Assembly (NCBI RefSeq): GCF_020921035.1
Contig: NC_063150.1
Coordinates: forward strand, 5,890,001-5,954,000
DNA: 64,000 nt
Source of the DNA: Rhodamnia argentea
Lineage: Eukaryota; Streptophyta; Magnoliopsida; Myrtales; Myrtaceae
Reading direction: 5' to 3'
Of the stretch, positions 36,711-48,793 are shown one piece after another (the first letter of the stretch is position 1; every line of letters starts with the position of its first letter). The translations under genes and the position numbers were made by a program. A model generated the notes under the pieces. It saw only the letters and a program-made list of their open reading frames with translations. It did not search any database and was not told the origin of the DNA.

Positions 36711-37330
36711 TTGTCAAAACGCAGCGGAATATGATTCTAAATCGAAACCCTAGACAGGATCCATGCATATATTGAAATCAATAGGAGTTCAAGACGTAAT
36801 TTTTGCAGATCGAAAATAAATTGACGATCGGTTGTGTCCGGATTAGCGCCCCAAGTGTTGCGCCTCCACCGGTATCCACACACACGAACCGAAATCTCCA
36901 ACGATCCAAGTGCTAGCTTACAAATCTTGGAACTCCTCTTACTTGATTGCCTTCGATCTTCGAGACTCTCTCAAAGATCTAAGAATAGAGAACGATTCTT
37001 TGTGTTTCCTTTTTTTTTTCTCCTTCGGAATAAGACTCTTTTATTCTCATAGGCCTCTCTAGGATTTTCCTTTGTCTATATATATAGCCTCAATATTTAC
37101 GCGTAACAAAGAAGTGGGGCCGGGCGATTCGGGCCCGCCAAACCGCCTATCTCCAATCGTTATCTCAAAACATGTACGATTGCGTAGATATTTAGAATAG
37201 GAGAATAAATTAAAATTTACTTCTTAAGTAGATCAAGGCGTAGAGAAAATATGAACTCGGTTCGCTTTTGTGTGCGACCCTGTATGTTCACTAAACATTA
37301 GTATAGTGAAGGTTGTTTTTTGACACAACA
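36711..37330. mobile_element. LTR-like repeat fragment
   Basis: Begins with TTGTCAAAACGCAGCGGAAT, a phrase common at LTR termini of plant retrotransposons. It continues through AACCCTAGACAGGATC and a TATATATAGCC near 37077. No coding region is present. The assignment rests on remembered LTR style and the ends are approximate. Confidence 0.3.
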
Positions 37331-38525
37331 TAATCCACAACTAATGTTAGAGTATCAACCTTGATTAGTTCTTAGAGCAGACTGCTAACACATACTTGCC
37401 GTGTTGCATATTTGTGATATTCCTTGTGTGAAGAGATTTCGTTACTACCGATATCTTAGTGAGGATTCAATGATGACCTAAAGTTTGTGTATACACATTT
37501 CTGTGATAGATTCTTGATTCTATATGACAAATTAATTGGAAATACTTCTTTTCATATTTCTTTTTCTAAACTTCAAGTTATTTTTCAACTACACTATTTG
37601 CATGTGTTATCACTTTTCTTGAAAAAGGCAAACTTAATTGTGATCAATTCAGAATTAGGAGTTTCGGCCTAAAAGGAAAATAAGCATTGTGAGGAAACTT
37701 GTTTTTGGGCCGAGCTCTTGGGCCATTGGAGTTGAACTCTTAATTGCTAATCTCGAACTATCATGTGATATTTCTTGACCACTCTCCAGAAACATAGTTG
37801 ACTTTGTTAAGATTATTTTTACATCGGCTTCCCATTTAAGAATTCTTTGCACATTCGTTAATTGTTGGATGAGCAACATACGCATGAATTCGGCTACAAA
37901 AGATACGGTAGAGCTAGGACAGTTTTTGGCAGGAAGAGTTCCAACTATCTTTAACTCTCATCCGGCGGAAAATGTGTAAACAATTCTTTACACCAACAGT
38001 GGATCTAAATGAAGATCTCTTATGAGAGGACCAAATAATTGGAACTCAGTCTTTAATCTTTCCTACGGGAACTCATGCGAGGACATGGAGTGAAAAGGGT
38101 ATGGAATCTTATTTGTATGGTCACTTCATGAAGAGTGATTAGCGTTCGTTTTGATCATAACCTAGAACAAATCTAATAAAGCGTAATCATTGATTTTGAG
38201 GTGAAATGTCTCAGAGATAATAACTAGCCTACCTTTTTGCTATTCCTATGTGCCTTGTTTTAGTGATCAAGACCCTGTTTTGAAGTAAAGAAAGATAGAA
38301 AGCTTCTTTATATCGGGGACAAAAATTTGGGATGTAAGCAGTCTAACTCACACGTTTTGACCAACCTCAGGCCAAGCCATATTTCATATTCATGTTCTAA
38401 ACTTCATCTGGATGGACCAACCGATTTGGCGGCAAGCTACTGAAGGAATATTTTCATTCAATTCGCTTACAAACTTTTATTGAGCCGCGTACATAAAATG
38501 GCAACAACTCCGAGATTTGAAACAA
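37331..38525. other. No intact gene; probably degenerate retroelement DNA
   Basis: This stretch leads into the LINE relic at 38526. No reading frame with a clear domain was found; it may be its decayed reverse-transcriptase part. Confidence 0.35.
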
Positions 38526-39310
38526 AAACTGCAAAGCTAAAGTTCGCGAGTGGAGCAAAATGATGTTGTGGAGGACACCAGCTAATGTCGTACCTTGTCG
38601 AGTTAACTTTTTTCAATTGATTCATATCTCAAACCCTTCTTGCCTGTTATGTGAAGATTCGGAAGAAAATTAAGTACATTTGTTCGCCACATGCCCTCTG
38701 ACACGAATCTTGTGGAGGCAGAGCCCACGAGGTATCATCTCTTTTGCTTGGAACTTCAGGTCACTAGAGTAGATAGTGAACCACTTCCTTGATCCATGAC
38801 AGAGAGCACAGAGAATGGGTTTGGATTACAAACTCTTGACCCTCTATGTAGCAATTCTCTGTACTAGAATGCGACGCCATAGGAATGCAAAGTTTCAAGA
38901 TTAGACTTTGCCAAATCCTTCCGGAGCAATTGAGCTGGTCATACAAGATTTCATGGAACATTCAAATGTGTTCTGGAAGGAGAACATAGTTGAGCTAAGC
39001 GAGGAAGTATATTCTTAGAGTAAGGAGAGACTTATGGGTTTCTCGTCGAATCTAGAGTTGAAAGTTTAGTGTAGACGTTGCGTGGAATTAAAACAAATGG
39101 ATTGTATGTATTTTTACACGATCGGCAAGGAGGCGAAAAATATATATACACACACGTATAACCATTTTAATGAAAAAAGGAGCTCTTTTGGAATTGGGGT
39201 CTCAATCATTCAGAGAGAATTCTTAAAATCTCGGATTTTATTTTGGGTTAAAGGCGTGATCTCTTCTTGCGAAAATGACATAACATTTCTAGAAAGTTAT
39301 GAGACGTCCA
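38526..39310 (+). pseudogene. LINE retrotransposon relic: zinc-binding RT tail plus RNase H-like segment
   Basis: 38555-38760 reads LWRTPANVVPCRVNFFQ, then NPSCLLCEDSEEN, an in-frame stop, VHLFATCPLTRILWRQSPRG and FAWNF. The C-X2-C...H-X4-C pattern with following LW is the zf-RVT domain at the end of plant LINE reverse transcriptases. Further fragments (RMRRHRNAKF, VIQDFMEHSN) fit the linker after it. KFSVDVAWN near 39062 and the frame around 39180-39320 resemble the start of the RNase H domain. Several stops and frameshifts show it is dead. Confidence 0.6.
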
Positions 39311-41444
39311 TCTCACCGTTTAAACTTTTGTCGCCCTATATGCCATGGCTAACTAGGTTCCTCTAACTCTATCTTTCAAAAATAATTGACATTGGTGCCC
39401 TACCAAACTCGTGGGACATGACACAACCTTATAAAACAAAACCAAAATAATAGAGGCACGAAAATACCATATTGAATAAGCCAATCATTATACATGTATT
39501 GGGCTAATCTATTTCACACCAGATGAACACATGCGACGTACCATCTGAAAAATCAGATTTTTTACAAAATTTTCTGAGCAAAGAATCTTTTAGGCAACCC
39601 AAGAGACTTCCCAACCTACTTTACCCAACTCAACCTCCTGAACATGGGAACTTAACTGAAAACCTAGGGCAAAACAAAGAAGGAACAACCTATCGTGCAA
39701 AATCAATGCTTCCTCCCACTTTCGTTCTTGCTTTTTTCCCATTCACATGTTGCTGTCCAAGGCGGGCCTAGGAAGCTGACGCATGGTAGATTCTCAATTG
39801 CTGTCACATCCTCAAGCCTCTCATGATGCCAACATACAACCACCAAACCCTTAGGTTATGTTAGATTCTCTTTCCCAAAGGAAGAAAAAGAAAGTTTTTA
39901 GGCTCGTTCGGCTAATGACACGACGAACACAACCAATCGAAGTACGAAACTTGCGTTAAATCTCATCAACTTTTAGTGGGTCCGATGCGAGTCTCGCCGT
40001 TTCTGGAAACACATGATCGCTCGGGCCCCGACTTTTTAGAGAGAGCACTAGGCGATAATTTCTTTTGGTTTTTCCCTGCATTACTTAACTTCTATGCCTT
40101 CTTTGCTAAGCGTTCTTGAAAGGCCAGGAATCACTCATTAGTTCCTTCCTGAATCTTCTCTTTTTTCTTGTTTGCCTATGAGCAAATGACCCCAGAGAAG
40201 AGAATTCCATTTTCATGTGCTTAAGAGCATCGATTGCTTTGAGCTTTGGTTGCTGCTTCTGATTGGATGAACCGAAAGAGACCCACCACTTCTGCTGTAC
40301 TTTTGTTGCTGTTGCTACACGTCCATCGCTTGCCCACGTATGGGCAAGCAATCGATAGTGAGAGAGAACAGTTTGAAAGCACAAAGGAAAAAAGAAGCAA
40401 AAAAATAACAAAAAGCAGGAAAAAAAAAAAAAAGATGCGCAAGAAAACAGTGACACAGCAAAATCAAAATGTGTCACCAACTTCCTCGTCTGATTTCCAT
40501 GGCAGGTCACATGGTGATACAGGTGGGGCGTGGGGTCCGTCACCCAGAAATTGCTGGAAGGACCCTTTTTTGCGGATCCAGTGCGGCTTCTTCCTTTTTT
40601 TTTTTTTTTTGGCTTTTTTCAGTTGTGATGTTAATTTGATAATTAGAAGTTGTGTTGTAAATGCTTTCTTGTCCCTCCATCGCACAATGTTTCTTATGTC
40701 CTTGGTTCATAGTAAAGGGCGTCGGTCGATCCTCGGTTCGTAGGGTGCAAATTCTCTGTTCCGATGAGGTCTGAATTCCATGAAAAGCCGATCTTTTGAA
40801 TCGCAAGTGAGTCTATTGAATCCGCTAATGAATCCACTATGTTCCTACCTAACGACTCAAGCCGTTGTTTACTTACCAATTGATTTAATTGTTGTCATGT
40901 TTTACGATATATGCTACGTTATTCATAGTTAAAGAATTATTGAAAATGCATTCTGCCATTTATATCAAAATATAAATTTCATAAAGACTTATGATTCATA
41001 TTTAAATGTATGCTAATAAAACAATAAGTAATTTTAAACTTTTTATATATAGGAATCATCACATGTCCTCAAAATTAAAATTTCCTTTTCATAGGTCATA
41101 AATCTTACCCAACATTACATATTTCATGGTGTTATTTATAATGTATCTAACTATAAATATGACTACTATTTTGTTTTATATATTTTGCCGAACCGTAGGA
41201 TTCGATTCGATTCACGATATAATATCTAGCTTGGACAAAAAGTGCTGTAGTTTTCTATCTTTTCTAGGGTCAATTTCCATATATTCCTTGAGGACATGCT
41301 GGGCTACGTGCTGCGGATTTCCTTTTTCTTGCAAAAAGAAAATTAGCAGCAGTCCCAGGTAACATGCATGGGACACAGACGGGTTGTTGCGTGTCCCAAA
41401 TGGGCAAGTTCCCCTGTACTCGTATAACCTTGGAGTGGAGTTTG
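39311..41444. other. Intergenic DNA, no gene seen
   Basis: No convincing exon on either strand. A near-perfect hairpin with 9-bp arms (GCTTGCCCA, CGTA, TGGGCAAGC) lies at 40328-40349. Confidence 0.45.
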
Positions 41445-41447
41445 TTA

Positions 41448-42899
41448 GGCTCTGTTTGGCAATGATTCCGTTCCCAAAAAATGATTCTGATCAAAATCAC
41501 TTTTTTTTTATTCTGTTCCCTAGATGATTTTTTGAGAATCAGAACGCGTTTGGTAATTGTTTAAAATTTTCGTTTCTAAAACGGAAACGCGTTTGGTAGT
41601 TGCACAAAATTTCCGTTCCTAATTTGTCATTTAAATCAAATAATTATATAATCACATTTGATGGCAAAAAATAGGGAAAATAATCAAATAGTGATTATGG
41701 GGCAAAAAAAAAAATCAACAAAATTTGAAAATAATCAAATAGTGATTATGGAGCAAAAAAAAAAAAAAACAGCAACAAAATTTCCGTTCCCAATTCATTT
41801 GTCGATTTGTCATGAGTATGCAATCGTTTATATTGTTTGAAAAGTAATTTGTATTACATTTACAGAATTTGTCTAAATCATTTGTTTGTTATTATTTCTT
41901 GTGACTTTTAGATTGATTACCCAAAAAAAAAAGAAAAAGAAAAGTTCCTCATTATGCAACCGCCTATAGTTTTGCACTATTGTAATTACACATCGTACAA
42001 GCTTACAAGACCCGCAACTCAACTACATTGATTTTTTTTTCACTCGACTCAACAAATTTTTTGTGCGGCTCGAAAAATGGAGAAAAAATGGATATTTAGT
42101 TCGCGACGAGGAGGGTTGGGTCCAGTCTTTAATAAAAAAAAAGATAAAAGTTGAAAAAACATAATAGGAAATAAAAAAATACAAACTTAATTAGAATAAA
42201 CAATAAAATAGCTAAAAATTCGAAAAAAAACATACGTATTAGAGGTCCCATAATATAAAAAAATAAATTAGATTTAAAAATTTTATAAAACTAATTTTTT
42301 AAATATAAATATAAATATAAATTGAATTTAAAAATAGGCTTAAAATTTTACAAAAAAAAAACTAATTTTTTTTTTTAAAAAGGGGAGGGGAAGAATCCGG
42401 GTGACGAGAATTTTTTTTCAAAATTTTAGCTTTTTTCAATCTTAATTTTTTTATTTTTTAAATTATTAAATTAAAAATATTTTTTATTTCCCCCATTTAT
42501 TAAATTTTTAATTTTTTTATTAAATTTACCTTAAATAAAATTTTTAATTTAAGAAAATTAGTCTTTAGAAATTTTTAAAATTGATTTTTAATTTATTTTA
42601 ATTTATGTAAAGTTGAAAATCCATGTGGACTTTTTTTTTAAAATAATACCATTTTATATTGAAAATTTAATTATAACTATAAGGGATAAGTCATAAGTAT
42701 ATCGTGCAAAAAAGTGATCTCCAAAAGTGTTCCAAAACACTAGAATCATCTTTTTTTTGCTTCTGAAAAGTAATTCAAAAGTGTTCCCGGGACCGGAATC
42801 AAAATCATTTTTTTTTCATTACCAAACATGTTTCTGATCCTTTTTTGTTTCGGGAAAAAAAAAAAAAACAGAGGATCAGAATCACCGTCAAACAGAGCC
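41448..42899. mobile_element. Non-autonomous PIF/Harbinger element (1,452 bp)
   Basis: Starts GGCTCTGTTTGGCA and ends with GTCAAACAGAGCC. These ends are inverted repeats of the Tourist/PIF type, flanked by TTA at 41445-41447 and TTA at 42900-42902, the expected 3-bp duplication. Inside are repeated ACGCGTTTGGTA blocks (about 41545, 41588), a tandem pair of about 50 bp (41670-41760, AATAATCAAATAGTGATTAT) and a very AT-rich interior. Subterminal TGATTCTGATCAAAATCA and its inverse extend the fold. No transposase. Confidence 0.75.
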
Positions 42900-42902
42900 T
42901 TA

Positions 42903-43425
42903 GTATCATCATGGTGAGTGAGCAATGCAGAGGGGAAGAAGCAACCGGGTAACTAGGAGTAGTGTTAGGGCGGTTTGTTTAGGAGTTATAGGATAAAAAG
43001 AATTTTACTTTAGGAGCTCTAAAGACAGGATTGGTCACCCATGTACGAACCGGTCAAGAGCTAGTGCCACTCTTCTAATGAGAACATGGTAGACCAAAAT
43101 TAGTTGCGGTGCCTAAAGTAATCTGTTTTCGCTTGATTTAGCGGATGCCCGAGTTAAGCCGAGTGTGGTATGATCCGATATAGAAAAGTTGTTTCGCCTA
43201 AGTGTTCTATGGGACAATAAGAGAAACAAGGCCGGCTTGACGTGAACGACTCGCTAGGTGCCACATGGGCTATTTCGCGACCAGAAAAGTGCCGACATGT
43301 GACACATGGTTCATTGTACTGGTCCAAACATGAGAAGAGGATGGGAAAATACATAAATTAGTTTTGGCTCTCGAGAAAAAAAGAGTAATTTATGCTTTGG
43401 TAATTGTCAAATTAATTAACGTGAT
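42903..43425. other. Intergenic DNA, no gene seen
   Basis: Short spacer between two DNA elements, without recognisable coding sequence. Confidence 0.45.
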
Positions 43426-43434
43426 ATAATTAAT

Positions 43435-44068
43435 TGGTTAATTCCCTAAAAAATCACAAACTTTAGGTCGAGTCCAAATCTAACCCAAACCTTTTTTTTT
43501 ATTTCGGAAGAAACCCCCAACTTTAGATCCAGTCCCAAATCTGCTCGAACTTTTTTTTTTACTCGAAAAAAACTCTAAAATTTAGGTACAGTTTCAAATC
43601 TACACTGAATTTTATTTTGTCTAAAGAAAACATGAATTTTCAATGTATTCTCAAATATACCCTGTATCAATAAAAAAAACCCACATTAGTAAAGTAATAG
43701 AGCAATAGATAAGGATTGACGTGGTGTTTTCATGTAGATAACAAATCCACCCTAATAAAAAAATTCTCCAAAATGAAACCGTTCTAGAATATAAAAATTG
43801 GGAAAAGATAAAGACGATTTTTGAATAGATGTCTAGTGGAGCATATTTGAGATTAGAGTAAAAGTTAGTGATTTTTTCTTAGACAAAAAAGTTCGGGGTA
43901 GATTTGAGACTGGACCTAAATTTTAAGATTTTTTCTATGATAAAAAAAAAGTTCGGGGTAGATTTGAGATTAAACCTAAATTTGGGATTTTTTTTTTCTA
44001 AGACAATAAAGTTTGGGGAAGATTTTGGACTTGACCTAAAGTTAGGTTTTTTTTTAAGGAATTAGGCC
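43435..44068. mobile_element. 634-bp foldback element with repeated arms, MULE-type
   Basis: Each arm has three to four degenerate copies of a unit of about 65 bp, of the form CAAACTTTAGGTC...TCCAAATCTAACCC. They run forward at 43450-43690 and in reverse complement at 43830-44060. Flanks ATAATTAAT (43426-43434) and ATAATTGAT (44069-44077) agree at eight of nine bases. No coding capacity. The RNA would make a long hairpin. Confidence 0.6.
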
Positions 44069-44399
44069 ATAATTGATCAATCACATTATACTAGATGTGT
44101 TTTTGGAGTAATTTTTCCATTTGAATTTCGAACTTCTCAAATGGTATTTTTAGCATATCGATTTTGTCACACAAATTCATTTGTAATGAGAAAACATGTG
44201 AGGAAGAAAATAGGAACAAGAAAAAAAAAACTTTAAATAGATAAGAGATCATGTAGATAGGCCCATTTCATTTTTTCCCGTACTCCACATAAATTCCCGT
44301 ACATGTTACACGAGATGCGGAGTAAAGTAATCTCTTGCCACATTGTTACCTTAGCTTGTTATGATTTTTTCAGGGGAAATTATCCGGTTATTTCTATAC

Positions 44400-44660
44400 C
44401 TATTGTACAAATGTTAATTAGTCCTAAACTTTTCAATATTGTCAATTTAGTCTTAAATTTTTTAGCAAAATTTCAATGTAGCCTCTTTGGTAAATTTTCC
44501 TTGGAAATTGCTGACACGATGATCCAATCATCATCTGTTATCCTACATGACACGCCACCATCTTAGTGATTTCTAGGGAAAATTAGCTGGAAGAACTAAA
44601 TTGAAACTTTAGACAAAGTTAAAAAGTTAATGACAAAATTGACATTCATACAATTTGATT
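44400..44660. repeat. Small foldback MITE
   Basis: The left arm (TCAATTTAGTCTTAAATTTT, then GGTAAATTTTCC) is the imperfect reverse complement of the right arm (GGGAAAATTAGC, AACTAAATTGAAACTTTAGA). A short loop contains CCTACATGACACGCCACC. Boundaries are approximate. Confidence 0.4.
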
Positions 44661-44744
44661 CAACAACCGTCATATATATAAATGCACATACACATGCAAA
44701 AACACACTAAGAATTGGTTTTTTTGTACTTTTATCATTTGATTC

Positions 44745-45945
44745 GCCGAAAGTGACTTACTCAACGAGAAACGCTTTCCGACCAAAAAAAAAAAAAAAGG
44801 GGAAACACTTTTTGATCAATGAAAAATTCATGCATAAAATTAGAAAAATGAATTCCCAATTTGAAGAGGTGAAAGACTTTCAGAAATCACTCCTCTTAAT
44901 TTTTTAATTTTTAATATTTCCATTTTATATTTTATAGTTATTGGATTTTTGGATTATTTTAGTTTTTGTTTTCTGTTTGTCTTTCTTTTTCTTCTTCGGT
45001 CACCGGGCCTCGACAATGGCCGACGATCGGCCACACGAGGTTAAGTAGCACCAATACGGACATACGACACAACACGACACGTCGACACGTTATTTCTCGA
45101 AAAATAGAGAATTTGGATACATTGGGACACGTTGTATATTAAATATATATTTTTATATATACATGATAAATTATCATATATATATATAATATCAGCAATG
45201 AGTTTCTTCTTCTTTTTCTGTTAGGATTCACAATTAGGTTCTTTTTTTTTTGCTAGCTAGGTATATTAATTTTGGGGTGGCTGGGTATGTGACTTAAGTA
45301 TATATATTCTGGATAAATTTATATTTTGACCTTAGTTTATAGAAAATATTTAAAATTGATCACGTGTGTGTCGAAATGGCGTGTTGAGATTCTAGATTCA
45401 CTTATCGTTGGTATGTTCGGAGCGGTGATAACGTGTCGGATGCCCGACACCTTTTGACCATGTGTTGATCGCGTGTCGAGCAGGTGTGGGTGTCCGACAC
45501 GATAGGAGGCCCCCTAGAGAGTGTCCATGCTTCCTAGACATGAGGTCAAGTGTCGCCGGATCCCGACAAGGCTCGACCTTGAGTGTGGCCTGTCGCCGTC
45601 TGCCGCCGAGGCTTGGGGACTAGTGGAAGAAGAAGAAAAAGACAAAAAGAAAAGGAAAACGATAAAAAAAAATTACAAATATAATATGATATAATATGAA
45701 CATAAAAAATAATTATTTAAAATTTGAATTTTTATTTTGAGTTTAGATAAATTCATGAGATTGAAATTATTTTACAAATGAGAAACAAACATTAGAAAAC
45801 GTTTCCTGTAACGTATCATCAAATAAAAAAAAAGTGATTTTTCATAAAGTTTTCCCCCAAAACAAACCGTTTTTCTGAAAGATGATTTTCAAGAAATTAC
45901 TTTGCTTTTTCATAAAGTTTTCCCCCAACCAAAGGACTCTAAATA
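44745..45945. mobile_element. Outer DNA element interrupted by a nested insertion
   Basis: The left part (44760-44890, GAAACGCTTTCCG, GAAAGACTTTCAGAAATCA) and the right part (45800-45930, GAAAACGTTTCCTG, TGATTTTTCATAAAGTTTTC) are imperfect inverted repeats. A GC-rich core (CACCGGGCCTCGACAATGGC, CCGTCTGCCGCCGAGG) is split by the insertion at 45042-45537. The ends are approximate. Confidence 0.4.
45042..45537. mobile_element. 496-bp GACACG-rich MULE-type element nested in another repeat
   Basis: The ends TAAGTAGCACCAATACGGAC and, reverse-complemented, CTAGGAAGCATGGACAC are related. Flanks ACACGAGGT (45033-45041) and ACATGAGGT (45538-45546) agree at eight of nine bases. Subterminal DNA is packed with GACAC/GTGTC motifs. 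It lies in the GC-rich core of the outer element, so it inserted later. Confidence 0.6.
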
Positions 45946-46080
45946 TTTGCATGCTTCAAAGGACATAACAATTGCTTTTGAATGTATCTCCTCATAAAAG
46001 TGCTAAAGTTTGTATACGGCGCTTACTTTAGTACCAAATTTTTTCGTCAACTCACTTAACTGCCAAATTGAAGAAAAAAG

Positions 46081-46512
46081 ATCATTTAAATGCCAACGAC
46101 AAGAGATTCTAGTCAACTAATTACGTGTCATTTATTATTAATTTTTTACTATTACTTGACAATTTTTCAAAAAAAAAAAATCCGTCTACTTGGTGTCTAG
46201 GTGGACTTTTAACTTAAAAAATAAACTAATTTTAAGAAATTTAGATTAAATATAAAAATAAGCAAAAAATAAAAAAAAATTCAAATCGAAAAAACAATCA
46301 TTTAAATGCCATCGGCAAGAGATTTCGGTCAACCGATTACGTGTCATTTATTACTAATTTTTTACTATCATGTGACAATTTTTCCAAAAAAAAAAAAATT
46401 AGTCAATGTGGTGTCCAGGTGGACTTTTAAGTTAAAAATAAACTAATTTTAAAAAAATTAAATTAAACAGAAAAATAAGCTAAACAAATAATAATAAAAA
46501 GTTAAAAAAAGG
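46081..46512 (+). repeat. Tandem duplication, period about 216 bp
   Basis: ATCATTTAAATGCC at 46081 recurs at 46297. The following order (CAAGAGATT, ACGTGTCATTTATTA, TGACAATTTTTC, poly-A, GGTGTC.AGGTGGACTTTTAA, AATAAACTAATTTTAA) repeats in the second copy. It lies in a region with no gene. Confidence 0.6.
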
Positions 46513-48240
46513 CTTTTGGTTGGTTTGCAGCGGCGACGGTTGAACCTTGCCTTTTCTTTTGTTTTAAACTTTTTTTTTTAGTGTTTTCAGCTTATCTTTT
46601 AATTTCTTAATATTTATTTTAAATTTTAGATTTTTTTTTATTGCTGACTGATTTTCACGTAAGATTTTCGACAAAGCTTACCGGAGGTGATACTCAAATA
46701 ATGGCTTTTCAAAAAAATTAGCGCTTAAAAGATCCGAAAATTATTTTTAGCACAAAAATGAACGCGCAAATTTTGATACTTTTGGTATACTTCTGTCAAT
46801 AATTAGAGTAGTTCATACGCTGCGCATGCATGTGCTAGTACATTTGCCTTAATATCACAGGTTTTATGTGTTCAATTTGTTTAGTATTTCCATTTTATGT
46901 AATGCGATGAAAAGTGGTCCCGACGAATAACTCACATTTTCTGTAGCCACTTATCTCACGGCAACAACGTTCCTAATTCTTTGTCCTGATAGGGTAGTCT
47001 TATGGACAATGCTAAAACTTAGGAAAAGTGAGAAGAAAGAATGTTTTGACTTAATAATAAAGAATGTACTAATAGCGAAATAGTGTATGGGCACGGCAAC
47101 TAGGGGCGGCCACGATGCTTGTGTTGGCAAGGGGAGACTTGTCAACCATCGCCATTGATATGGTGACGATGAGCGACGTCGATGATGTTGATCGATCGCG
47201 GTTGAGGAAGAAAGAAGAAGAAGAGAACATAAAAAGTAAAGAAAAGATAAAAAGATAAAAGGGGAAAATAATAGCGTCGACGATATGAAAAATGAAAAAA
47301 TATGTGGTCATATTTTGTACGGTTATTGCTAAAATAACAATATGCGTAAAAACTAGATATGCGACCTGAAAGGACATTTTTTTGCCTTTTTATGGCAAGA
47401 TGCCTTTTGACGTCTGATGTATGATTATCTAAGGAAAAGAAAGCTACTAATCACAAAGGTGAAAATGAGATTGAGGAATTTATATTTCTTCTCACTTTGG
47501 CGAGCCAATCGCATTCAATTGACCTGGTTATGTGACTACTCTTTTGGGTTACAGGTTATGTGATCGTTTGGTCAAGCCAATGTCCAATCATAATCAATTT
47601 GAAGAGAATGGTCTATTGTCCCATGCCTTGACATGAACCCCAAGCTGACATCAAATTTCTATCAGATTTCGACATGTCAGGAAAATGAGCTCTTGGATTC
47701 ATCCCTTTGACTTTGACAATTAGCGAGTTTTTAGGAAATCTGTGCGTCTCAAGTTTGAAAAATCAAGGTCTTCAGCAAATTTAGATAAATATCTTACGCA
47801 AACTCAATTCAATATGAATCCGCGTGAGGTTTATACATGTAAGTAATAAGATCACTCGGCCCACCATTGACGTCTATTTAGAGATGGCGTGACTTTTACG
47901 CGAATTAAACTATGTTAGATGCTCACGCATCAAATAGTTCTGTATGCAACCTCTACTTTTATAGATCAAGACTTAGACGGTTGCTCCATTGGAGGATCTG
48001 TTCAGCATCAACAACACATCTCTTGTCTTCTGTTTATCATTTATAATTTGCTGGACGGTCTAGTGAAAAGTAATAGTAGGAGAGCTTGGAAAAAGTCAGT
48101 GAATAATGTGTGGACCGTGGAGAAACAATGCTATTAAGAATCAACAGTATTTAAAAAAGAAGTGTTACTGGTGGCGATGACAACATCCCCGGTCCCCCTA
48201 TCGAACCGACATGATTTGTCCACTGCAGGATCTTCCAAAC
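46513..48240. other. Intergenic DNA, no gene seen
   Basis: No recognisable exon. AT-rich to about 47400, then sequence of more even composition that probably includes the promoter of the SnRK1 beta gene. Confidence 0.45.
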
Positions 48241-48249
48241 TCATTGGAG

Positions 48250-48793
48250 AATAAAACTACACTTTTCAGAGAGGGAGAGGGAGAGAGAAACCTTCCTTTT
48301 TTCCCCCTTTTCTTTTTCCCCTCTTGAGGGCAATGGTGACTCCTCTTCAGCTGGTTTCTGCTGGTGGCTACTTCTGCTTCTGATTCACGGTGATGGGTAT
48401 GCTCACTTTGCTTAAAGTTTCAATTTTTAATTTTCTTTTCTAATACGGGTTTTGTTCTGTTTTGTGTTTCAACCAAATGGGTCACTGTTTCTTTCGGACA
48501 CTGTGCTTAAAGAAACTGATGATTTTGGGTCATTATGTAACTCCACAAAGCTGCTTTTTTTTTTCCTTGCTTGTTTTCTTCGCTCTTATCTACTGCTGCT
48601 TCATTCCTCTGATTTACTTCTGTCAGTGACGGTTAATCTGTAGTGTTTGAGATTCTAACGGGGTTTTTCTGTTTTCTTTGGCATTTGGTTGGCCATTTAC
48701 CTGTTTGTGCGTTTCATAAAGCAGTAATCTTTACACTCACATCCTTGGCATGATAGCTGTTGGATTTTTGTGTTTTACCTTCAATCTGTAGTG
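48250..48793 (+). promoter_or_regulatory. Probable 5' leader and leader intron of the SnRK1 beta gene
   Basis: A purine-rich GAGAGGGAGAGGGAGAGAG run at 48271-48290 is followed by pyrimidine-rich leader DNA to about 48395. A GT donor near 48396-48401 and CTGTAG at 48786-48791 just before the ATG suggest an intron in the leader. No TATA box was fixed. Confidence 0.4.

Noticed and set aside
37655..37885. Minus-strand frame with ILKWEADVKIILTKS, faintly like a LINE reverse-transcriptase segment
   Set aside because: The resemblance is weak and the rest of the frame does not continue the domain; orientation is opposite to the zinc-binding relic. Without a search it is not called, though a 5' inversion of the LINE is possible.
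40106..40743. Overlapping frames of 145 and 165 codons on opposite strands
   Set aside because: Both depend on poly-A or poly-T tracts read as Lys or Phe runs and show no domain.
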